13,199 bases of DNA. It comes from JASFTV01 sp050050615 (GTDB lineage Bacteria; Desulfobacterota; DSM-4660; Desulfatiglandales; HGW-15). This document shows positions 1 to 5,646 of the stretch, one piece after another. The position numbers were made by a program, and so were the translations under genes. Position 1 is the first letter of the stretch. Each line of letters starts with the position of its first letter. Where the stretch lies: NCBI GenBank assembly GCA_050050615.1, contig JASFTV010000071.1:1-13199 (forward strand), written 5' to 3'. The notes below the pieces were generated by a model. The model saw nothing but the letters and a program-made list of their open reading frames with translations, had not been told where the DNA came from and did not search any database.

Positions 1-2
1 TA

Positions 3-437
3 CTCAGGAATTACACGCCCATGAAGATCCGCATGATGACTCAAACGCTGATCATCGCCTCTTACGTGATCATTGTGGATATTGCGATTAAGGCCTATCT
101 ACCTGAAATCAGCGAAGCGCTCGGTCCTTACGTAGGGCTGATCATCACCAATTGTATTGTTATGGGCCGGTGCGAGGCCTTTGCCAGGAACAACCCGCCG
201 TGGCCGTCATTCCTTGATGGTCTGGCCGTGGGCTTCGGATATGCGCTTGTTCTGGCGGCTATCGCCCTGGTGCGTGAACCTCTGGGTTTCGGAACGCTTT
301 TGGGGTATAGAATCATGCCGGAGGGTTTTACCCCGTGGACGATCATGATCATGGCGCCGGGTGCCTTTTTCACGTTGGGCATTTTTGCATGGTTTGTGAG
401 AGCCTTTTTTCCGCAGACTGCTGAAGGGAAGAAATAG
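3..437 (+). CDS. nqrD: Na+-translocating NADH:quinone oxidoreductase subunit D (5' partial)
   Basis: NqrD is an integral membrane subunit of the Na+-NQR complex, which pumps Na+ while passing electrons from NADH to quinone. The reading frame is open from base 3, and the residues before the first visible ATG (base 21) still match the family (LRNYTP before MKIRMMTQ), so the true start lies upstream of the window. About 144 residues are visible against roughly 210 in Vibrio NqrD, so some 65 N-terminal residues are missing. Diagnostic stretches are IIASYVIIVD, the core VGLIITNCIVMGRCEAFA and the C-terminal APGAFFTLGIFAWFVR. The Cys in ITNC (codon at 153) corresponds to one of the Cys ligands of the intramembrane iron-sulfur centre shared with NqrE. 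The paralogue RnfE is similar, but the downstream nqrE and nqrF settle the call as NQR. It ends 9 bases before nqrE. Confidence 0.93.
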   Translation, partial: LRNYTPMKIRMMTQTLIIASYVIIVDIAIKAYLPEISEALGPYVGLIITNCIVMGRCEAFARNNPPWPSFLDGLAVGFGYALVLAAIALVREPLGFGTLLGYRIMPEGFTPWTIMIMAPGAFFTLGIFAWFVRAFFPQTAEGKK

Positions 438-446
438 GGAAGAGAT

Positions 447-1040
447 ATGGTTCAGATCGATGTGGGTACGCTCTTTTTCGCTGCGATTTTCACAAATAAC
501 ATCCTTTTGACGAATTTCTTGGGCCTCTGTCCTTTTCTGGCTATTTCCAGAGAAATCCGGTCATCCTTGGGGCTGGGCCTGGCCGTTGTCTTTGTCATGA
601 CGTGTACTGCTGTGATCAATTACCTCGTTTACTATTACTTGCTTTTGCCTTTCAACCTCGAGCATTTTCGTTACATTGTATTCATTGTCATCATAGCGGC
701 GTTCGTCCAGTTGGTTGAGATGACTGTGGAGAGATTTTTCCCGGCCCTCTACTACATGTTGGGTATCTTCCTGCCCTTGATCACGGTAAACTGCGCGATA
801 CTAGGTGCATCGCTTTTCCTGATCATTAGGAAGTATTCTCTAATGCAATCCATGGCTTACGGTGCTGGAAGCGGTATTGGATGGATGTTGGCCATCATAG
901 CGGTCGGAGCCATACGAGAGAAACTTCAAAAGAGCGCCAAACTACCGAAGGGTCTGGAAGGGCCCGCGATCACCTTGATTATCACGGGCATTGTAGCACT
1001 GGCATTCACAGCCTTCAGTGGAATGATTCAGATACAGTGA
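447..1040 (+). CDS. nqrE: Na+-translocating NADH:quinone oxidoreductase subunit E
   Basis: This is the second of the paired, inversely oriented membrane subunits NqrD/NqrE that form the core of Na+-NQR. The 197 residues match the usual length (about 198). About six hydrophobic membrane segments fill the protein. Conserved stretches are NNILLTNFLGLCPFLA near the N-terminus, FFPALYYMLGIFLPLITVNCAILG in the middle, and AYGAGSGIGWMLAI followed by REKL. Cys28 (in FLGLC) and Cys116 (in ITVNC) align with the two NqrE cysteines that, with those of NqrD, hold the iron-sulfur centre in the membrane. The ATG at 447 follows a purine-rich ribosome site (gggaagag) at a good distance and lies 9 bases after the nqrD stop, so the two are co-transcribed. 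The usual nqr order (D, E, F) is kept. Confidence 0.95.
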   Translation: MVQIDVGTLFFAAIFTNNILLTNFLGLCPFLAISREIRSSLGLGLAVVFVMTCTAVINYLVYYYLLLPFNLEHFRYIVFIVIIAAFVQLVEMTVERFFPALYYMLGIFLPLITVNCAILGASLFLIIRKYSLMQSMAYGAGSGIGWMLAIIAVGAIREKLQKSAKLPKGLEGPAITLIITGIVALAFTAFSGMIQIQ

Positions 1041-1124
1041 GACCCTTGAGCTGTGGACAAGAAATGCTTTTGCAACACATATGATTTTGGAAGCCCATCA
1101 GAAACCTGATAAAAGAGGCCTCTC

Positions 1125-2228
1125 ATGCTCCAGTTAACTATCAGCCTTCTAGCTATCAGTGGCATCGCGGCTATCCTCGCACTACTTCTGGAAATCGCGG
1201 ATTTATATCTGGCCGATTATGGCGAAAAACACATTTTCATTAACGAGGAGAAAGATCTGGTTGTAGAGGGCGGAAGCCCATTGCTCTTCACCTTGGGGCA
1301 GGAGGGCATCTTTATTCCTTCAGCATGTGGGGGCAAAGGCACTTGCTCCTATTGCAAAGTCAAGGTGCACGAGGGAGGCGGGCCTGTTTTGCCCACAGAG
1401 AGGCCCTACTTGTCGTCTGAGGAGATGGATGCCCATGTAAGACTGTCCTGCCAGGTCAAGGTCAAGGAAGACCTGAGAATCGAAATTCCTGAAGAACTTT
1501 TCCTGGTCAAGGATTTCCGGGTTAGAGTGGAGCGGATTGAAGACCTGACGCCCCAAATTAAGGGCCTTCATCTCAGGATCCTGTCTCCACGGGAGGGCAT
1601 CACGTTCAAGGCGGGCCAGTATGTCCAACTTGAGGTCCCCAAATACAAGTTGACCAAGGGATCCGAGTACAGGGCCTACTCAATTTCTTCCGATGCTGAG
1701 AAGCACGATGAACTAGAGCTTGTGATCACAAAAGTGGAAAAGGGGGAGGTCACCACCTACGTTCACGAGTATCTGAACGTGGGAGACGAACTGCGCGTGA
1801 CAGGTCCTTTTGGAGAATTCTATCTGCGGGATTCAGACCGTGATATCGTGTTGATCGCCACAGGTTCGGGACTGGCACCCATCAAATCCATCCTCCATCA
1901 AATTGAAAAAGGACGGATCCAGCGAAAGAGCACCCTCTTTTTTGGAGCGAGAACGAGGGCGGATCTTTACTATCAGGAACAGCTCAAAGCGTGGGAGCGA
2001 AGCTTACCCCATTTTACCTACATACCTACGCTGTCACGCCCCGCTCAAGAAGATCAATGGGATGGTGAGAGAGGCCGTGTCACAAACCTCATCGAGAAAC
2101 ATATCCCTGACAAAGCCAACACGGAGGCGTACATCTGTGGGGCACCAGCCATGGTGGAATCCTGTATTGAATTGTTGGAGAAGAAAGGCATTCCAGAAGA
2201 ACATATCTTTTTTGATAAGTTCGAGTAG
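1125..2228 (+). CDS. nqrF: Na+-translocating NADH:quinone oxidoreductase subunit F (NADH-oxidising)
   Basis: NqrF is the electron entry point of Na+-NQR: it oxidises NADH at FAD and passes electrons through a [2Fe-2S] cluster. The N-terminal hydrophobic helix (about residues 3-23) anchors it to the membrane. A plant-type ferredoxin domain follows, with Cys68, Cys74, Cys77 and Cys109 in the expected spacing (CGGKGTCSYC, then LSC). The ferredoxin-reductase domain has the flavin motif RAYS (183-186), the NADH-site motif TGSGLAPI (about 246-253), a CGAP motif near residue 341, and an aromatic-acidic end (FFDKFE). At 367 residues it is about 40 shorter than Vibrio NqrF, but no core motif is missing. 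It starts 84 bases after nqrE, behind a short SD-like agagg. The [2Fe-2S]/FAD/NADH layout separates this operon from RNF, whose NADH-oxidising subunit RnfC is quite different. Confidence 0.95.
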   Translation: MLQLTISLLAISGIAAILALLLEIADLYLADYGEKHIFINEEKDLVVEGGSPLLFTLGQEGIFIPSACGGKGTCSYCKVKVHEGGGPVLPTERPYLSSEEMDAHVRLSCQVKVKEDLRIEIPEELFLVKDFRVRVERIEDLTPQIKGLHLRILSPREGITFKAGQYVQLEVPKYKLTKGSEYRAYSISSDAEKHDELELVITKVEKGEVTTYVHEYLNVGDELRVTGPFGEFYLRDSDRDIVLIATGSGLAPIKSILHQIEKGRIQRKSTLFFGARTRADLYYQEQLKAWERSLPHFTYIPTLSRPAQEDQWDGERGRVTNLIEKHIPDKANTEAYICGAPAMVESCIELLEKKGIPEEHIFFDKFE

Positions 2229-2506
2229 GTCAAAAAGAAGATGTATCATTCCAGAATGAGGGCTCTCCATGTTTCATCTACTGACATGAATGGGGCGGTC
2301 AAAATGCGGTCTTTTTTCATGGAAAATACGGAATTTACCCTATTTCATGGTGAAGTATTTCAAAGTATCTTTGATACAACTGATTCTGTTTTCAAAAAGT
2401 GCATGGCCTTCTCAAGCGCGCCTATGACTTCTAAGGATAAAGTCGGGTGCTTTGGGCCTGGATGCTTTACTGCGTCAAGAAAAAGGCATAAGAACGATAG
2501 GAAAAG
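2229..2506. other. nqrF-sdhA spacer, no convincing gene
   Basis: This 278-base gap is more AT-rich than its neighbours. An 89-codon open frame (2241-2510, +) crosses it and ends in an ATGA overlap with the sdhA start. Its product is hydrophilic, lacks a family signature, ends in a basic tail (SRKRHKNDRKR) and has only a weak purine-rich stretch before its ATG. I regard it as chance, though the overlap would allow translational coupling. The gap is too short, and the frame too polar, to be a succinate dehydrogenase membrane anchor. It contains the AT-rich imperfect palindrome at 2355-2377. A promoter for sdhAB could sit here, but I find no strong -35/-10 pair and no clear rho-independent terminator for nqrF. 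Confidence 0.5.
2355..2377. promoter_or_regulatory. candidate operator-like imperfect palindrome
   Basis: The core is TCAAAG-TAT-CTTTGA (2360-2374): perfect 6-bp arms around a 3-base centre. It is flanked by GTAT on the left and ATAC on the right, which also pair if two extra T bases on the left are bulged out. It lies about 130-150 bases upstream of sdhA in a non-coding AT-rich stretch, a plausible place for a regulator site or an RNA hairpin. I do not recognise the family of any regulator that would bind it, and a chance palindrome of this size is possible. Confidence 0.2.
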
Positions 2507-4228
2507 ATGAAATTCGAACACGATGTTGTGATTGTGGGGGCCGGTCTTGCGGGTTTACGGGCCGCTGTCGAGGTGACAGGATGGGCTGACGTGGCCCTAA
2601 TCAGCAAGGTCTATCCGACACGCTCCCACTCTGGCGCGGCTCAGGGGGGAATCGCCGCTGCGCTGGGCAATGAGGAGCCCGATTCCTGGGAATGGCATAT
2701 GTATGACACGGTGAAGGGTGGTGACTTTCTCACTGACCAGGATGCGGCAGAAGTCCTGGCAAAAGATGCCTCCCGGGCCGTCTACGAACTGGAGCACATG
2801 GGCGTGCCCTTCAACAGGACGCCTGAAGGGGACATTGCTCAGAGAGCCTTTGGGGGGCATGCGGCTGAATTCGGCAAAAGGCCCGTCAAAAGGGCCTGCC
2901 ACGCGGCTGACCGAACAGGCCGGGTTATTCTGGACACCCTATATGGTCAAGCGCTGGGGCAGGGAATCAAGGTCTATGAGGAATTCCATCTCCTGGACCT
3001 GATCACCGAGGATAACCGTATCGCGGGTTTGGTGGCTTACGAACTGGCCACAGGGGAGGTCCATGTTTTTCACAGTAAGGTGATTCTTTTGGCCACCGGT
3101 GGTTTTGGGAAGGTGTTCAAAACCACTTCGAACTGCTTTGCAAACACCGGGGATGGGGTCTACGTGGCCTACAGATCAGGTATTCCGCTTGAGGACATGG
3201 AATTTGTGCAGTTCCACCCAACCGGCATCTATGGCCTGGGCGTTCTCATCAGTGAAGCGGCCCGGGGCGAAGGAGGCATTCTTCGCAGCGGCAAGGGCGA
3301 GCGGTTCATGGAAAGATATGCCCCAAGGCTGAAGGATCTGGCCCCTAGAGATATGGTCTCTCGAGCCATCGCCGAGGAGATTCGTGCGGGCCGAGGCATT
3401 GAAGGCAGCGACTATGTACACCTTGATCTGACCCACCTGGGCAAAGAGCGTCTTGCGGAAAAGCTCTCGGATATCTCCTCCTTCGTTCGCATTTATCTCG
3501 GGCTTGACCCGGTCAAGGACCCGATTCCCGTTCAACCGACCTGCCACTATATGATGGGAGGCATTCCCACAAACTTGAATGCACAGGTGCTCGATAAACA
3601 TCACCAGGCCTTTGATGGGCTTTACGCCGCGGGGGAATGTGCCTGCGTGTCCGTGCACGGCTCTAACCGGCTCGGCTGTAACTCCTTACTCGATCTGGTG
3701 GTATTCGGACGGAGGGCCGGGAAAAAGATCGTCGAGGATCTCCGGCGGCTACCCGGGGGCCCCCTGTCCGATCGACCGGAGGAGAGAACAGTCCGCAGCA
3801 TCGAAGCTATCCTGAAAAGGAAGGGCGGAGAGAAAGCATGGTTTCTGAGAAATGAGATGCAGAACGTGATGACCGAGTATTGCTCCGTATTTCGTCATGA
3901 AAAGGGCATCAACAAAGCCCTGGAGATTGTCGCGAACTTGAAAGAGCGATATCAGCGCATTTCGGTGGATAATCGGGGACGTCGCTTCAATACGGACCTG
4001 TTGGAGGCTCTTGAGCTGGAATCCCTTCTTCATTTGGCAGAGACCATTTTGGTCTCTGCACTGGCGAGGCAAGAGAGTCGCGGTGCCCATTCTCGGGAAG
4101 ATTTTCCCGAAAGGGATGATGAAAACTGGCTCAAACACACGCTGATTCAAAAAACCGATGATGGCCCACATCTTTTCTATAAGCCTGTGAGCATTACGCG
4201 GTTTGAACCAAAACCGAGGGTGTATTGA
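2507..4228 (+). CDS. sdhA: Succinate dehydrogenase / fumarate reductase flavoprotein subunit
   Basis: This subunit interconverts succinate and fumarate at a covalently bound FAD (complex II). The 573 residues are close to E. coli SdhA (588). The FAD dinucleotide fold is at VVIVGAGLAGLRAA (7-20). His41 in TRSHSGAAQGG is the expected covalent flavin ligand. Candidate substrate and catalytic residues are His237 (QFHPTG), Glu250, Arg281 (APRDMVSRAI), His347 (TCHYMMGG) and Arg388 (GSNRLGCNSLLDL), matching the E. coli set in order and spacing. Gln46, the fifth residue after the flavin His, matches Gln50 of E. coli SdhA; fumarate reductases have Glu there, so the sequence leans to succinate oxidation. 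The C-terminal domain (about 435-573) is the usual capping region. The start has a purine-rich site (ataggaaaag) in front of it. The gene abuts sdhB, one base after its stop, so the two form a translational unit. Confidence 0.95.
   Translation: MKFEHDVVIVGAGLAGLRAAVEVTGWADVALISKVYPTRSHSGAAQGGIAAALGNEEPDSWEWHMYDTVKGGDFLTDQDAAEVLAKDASRAVYELEHMGVPFNRTPEGDIAQRAFGGHAAEFGKRPVKRACHAADRTGRVILDTLYGQALGQGIKVYEEFHLLDLITEDNRIAGLVAYELATGEVHVFHSKVILLATGGFGKVFKTTSNCFANTGDGVYVAYRSGIPLEDMEFVQFHPTGIYGLGVLISEAARGEGGILRSGKGERFMERYAPRLKDLAPRDMVSRAIAEEIRAGRGIEGSDYVHLDLTHLGKERLAEKLSDISSFVRIYLGLDPVKDPIPVQPTCHYMMGGIPTNLNAQVLDKHHQAFDGLYAAGECACVSVHGSNRLGCNSLLDLVVFGRRAGKKIVEDLRRLPGGPLSDRPEERTVRSIEAILKRKGGEKAWFLRNEMQNVMTEYCSVFRHEKGINKALEIVANLKERYQRISVDNRGRRFNTDLLEALELESLLHLAETILVSALARQESRGAHSREDFPERDDENWLKHTLIQKTDDGPHLFYKPVSITRFEPKPRVY
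4216..4220 (+). promoter_or_regulatory. ribosome binding site that decides the sdhB start
   Basis: The bases gaggg lie inside the last codons of sdhA, nine bases before the ATG at 4230, a normal spacing. The upstream TTG at 4203, which is in frame, has no comparable site and would overlap sdhA by 26 bases. A second ATG at 4236 is possible but less well spaced. Confidence 0.6.
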
Positions 4229-4229
4229 T

Positions 4230-4940
4230 ATGGAGATGCCATTCAAGATTTTCCGTTTCGATCCCGAGACGGATCAGCAACCACGCTATCAAACATATAC
4301 GGTGCAAGCTGAACCTTCAGAGCGGCTGCTCGATTGCCTCAACCGGATCAAGTGGGAGCAGGACGGCACGCTCAGTTACCGCATGTCCTGTGGCCATGGG
4401 GTATGCGGTTCGGATGCGATGAAAATCAATGGTCGTTGCGGGCTGGCTTGCCAGAAACTGGTTAGGGATTATGCAGGGGTGGATGTCGTCCTGGAACCCC
4501 TGCCCTCTTTTGGAGTACTTAAAGACCTGATTGTGGATCTGGATCCTTTTCTTAGAAAGGTCAGTCTGATCCGGCCCTACGTCATTTCCTCCGAAGCCCC
4601 GCCAGAAAAAGAGAGGAAACAGGGGCAGGAGGAAAGCCGCAAAGTGAATGAAGTGATTCGGTGCATCCTCTGTGCATCCTGCACCGCGGCATGCCCCGTT
4701 ACACCTGAAAATGAAAGGTATCTTGGCCCAGCTGCATTGGTGTGGGCATTTCGCTACATTTTCGATTCAAGGGACGATCAGACTGTGGAAAGGCTCAGAC
4801 AGGTTGATTCGCCAGACGGGGCTTGGGGTTGTCTGAACCATTTTGAATGTACCCGGGTCTGTCCCAAGGAGATTCCTGTTACAAAGTCCATCAATACCAT
4901 CAAAAGAGAGATACAAAAGGTGCTAAAGAATAGCGAATAG
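4230..4940 (+). CDS. sdhB: Succinate dehydrogenase / fumarate reductase iron-sulfur subunit
   Basis: SdhB carries electrons from the SdhA flavin through three iron-sulfur clusters towards the quinone site. With the ATG at 4230 it has 236 residues, matching E. coli SdhB (238). The N-terminal ferredoxin domain has Cys54, Cys59, Asp62 and Cys74 for the [2Fe-2S] cluster; Asp in the third position is the same as in E. coli SdhB. The C-terminal domain has CILCASCTAACP (Cys145, 148, 151, 155) and CLNHFECTRVCP (Cys201, 207, 211), the standard ligands for one [4Fe-4S] and one [3Fe-4S] cluster. It follows sdhA with a single base between stop and start. No sdhC or sdhD lies downstream or upstream, so the membrane partner must come from elsewhere or be absent. 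The AG-rich linker around residues 120-135 (PPEKERKQGQEESRK) is hydrophilic and probably flexible. Confidence 0.94.
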   Translation: MEMPFKIFRFDPETDQQPRYQTYTVQAEPSERLLDCLNRIKWEQDGTLSYRMSCGHGVCGSDAMKINGRCGLACQKLVRDYAGVDVVLEPLPSFGVLKDLIVDLDPFLRKVSLIRPYVISSEAPPEKERKQGQEESRKVNEVIRCILCASCTAACPVTPENERYLGPAALVWAFRYIFDSRDDQTVERLRQVDSPDGAWGCLNHFECTRVCPKEIPVTKSINTIKREIQKVLKNSE

Positions 4941-4948
4941 AAGTCTAG

Positions 4949-4962
4949 TGTGTTGTAACACA
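4949..4962. repeat. 14-bp palindrome TGTGTT-GT-AACACA after sdhB
   Basis: The arms TGTGTT and AACACA are perfect inverted copies around a central GT. The site begins 9 bases after the sdhB stop. The symmetry with a short centre is more typical of a protein-binding site than of a terminator hairpin: the loop would be only two bases and no T-run follows. No regulator is assigned. Confidence 0.25.
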
Positions 4963-5071
4963 AATAACTTATCCAAATGACAATGACGAGCGGGAGCCGT
5001 CGGGGTTGGTCTCTCAGATCCGCAACTCAAATTTGCAAGGGACTCTTTTCACGCCCCCATAACATCAATAG

Positions 5072-5155
5072 GTGCCCCGGGCAGGCCCGCCCGCCAGCGC
5101 GAGCCGCTCCCCGGCCCATACCGGCCCGGGCCGGGCAGGCGAGGCGGGCGGGCAC
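5072..5155. repeat. 84-bp GC-rich inverted-repeat element
   Basis: The element is about 87% G+C (11 of 84 bases are A or T), far above the flanking DNA. It begins with gtgccc (5072-5077) and ends with gggcac (5150-5155), perfect 6-bp inverted ends. Inside, gcccgcccgcc (5085-5095) and ggcgggcgggc (5143-5153) are perfect 11-bp inverted arms. Further in, cccggcc (5110-5116) can pair with ggccggg (5129-5135), and the bases 5121-5134 form a perfect 14-bp palindrome. Together these could fold into a long, very stable hairpin or a cruciform. The form resembles interspersed GC-rich repeat units (REP- or MITE-like) seen between genes in some deltaproteobacteria, but copy number in this genome cannot be judged from one window. 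Confidence 0.6.
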
Positions 5156-5337
5156 AGAAGCGTATCTTCGCTTGAAAGCGCCTCTTATGGGGCTGCTCCG
5201 GGGCGACTGGCAAAAATTTGGTGCCGTTGAAAGGGCTACTGAGCGTATAGTTGCGGTCTGGACGACCAACGCCGACGGCCCCCCGCTGCGATTGAAATAT
5301 GTCAAGTTGTTTGCGATACAGAACACTAGTGGAGCTT

Positions 5338-5357
5338 CGCCTCGAACCGACGAGGCG
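5338..5357. repeat. small hairpin, 7-bp stem
   Basis: The stem cgcctcg / cgaggcg (5338-5344 and 5351-5357) is perfect with a 6-base loop aaccga. No T-run follows on the + strand, so it is not a standard intrinsic terminator. It may be part of the same non-coding element as the GC-rich repeat upstream. Confidence 0.3.
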
Positions 5358-5646
5358 TCTGCTCAGGATGGCCTCTGCTCGAACCTTAAAAAACCCTGGC
5401 CCAGACCTGGCACTAACCGAGATATTTCGCCTGGTCAAATTGCCTCATAGCAGAGAGACAATTGAGGGGCTCATGTTATCGCGCCAGGGCGGGCTTGACT
5501 TAAATTTTAAGATCTTTGCCTATGAACACGGCGAGTACCGTTCAAAAGTGCTCGTATGGCCCAGGGAAACCAGGAAACCGTCCTTGGACGAGAACGATCC
5601 CAGATATTGCGGTAAATCCGCGTGATTAGAGTAAAGTGAGGTAAGC

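Larger units (their letters stand above)
4941..5646. other. 706-base gap without a convincing gene
   Basis: This stretch separates sdhB from the GltD-like gene. It starts with a small palindrome (4949-4962), then holds an 84-bp GC-rich inverted-repeat element (5072-5155) and a 7-bp stem hairpin (5338-5357). Long open frames run through it on both strands (4977-5450 +, 5299-5625 +, 5049-5438 - and 5027-5326 -). They overlap each other, are rich in Pro, Arg and Ala where they cross the GC-rich element, and none has a recognisable domain or a good ribosome site. The best candidate for a remnant or small gene is the + frame ending at 5625: from an ATG at 5368 it would give 85 residues including LDLNFKIFAYEHGEYRSKVLVWP, which I do not recognise. 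The most likely reading is an insertion of repeat-type DNA or a decayed locus. Confidence 0.5.

Noticed and set aside
3..2228. RNF complex instead of NQR
   Set aside because: RnfA/E resemble NqrE/D, but the third gene has the [2Fe-2S]-FAD-NADH layout with the membrane helix of NqrF, which RNF lacks.
2241..2510. 89-codon + frame ending in an ATGA overlap with sdhA
   Set aside because: The overlap looks like coupling, but the product has no signature, no strong ribosome site and a composition unlike a folded protein. It is not a membrane anchor. Kept only as a note on the spacer.
3749..4246. 165-codon - frame opposite the end of sdhA
   Set aside because: It lies entirely antisense to well-conserved SdhA sequence and has no family match; a shadow frame.
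5049..5438. 129-codon - frame (and 5027-5326 -) in the same gap
   Set aside because: Same GC-rich effect on the opposite strand; Arg/Pro/Gly-rich, no domain, and opposite to every real gene in the window.
4977..5450. 157-codon + frame across the sdhB downstream gap
   Set aside because: It reads straight through the GC-rich inverted repeat, giving a Pro/Arg/Ala-rich stretch, has no ribosome site or known domain, and overlaps open frames on the other strand. High GC alone explains its openness.
5495..5526. Promoter for the GltD-like gene (TTGACT ... TATGAA)
   Set aside because: The -35-like TTGACT is good, but the only -10-like hexamer is 20 bases away, beyond normal spacing, so I do not annotate it.
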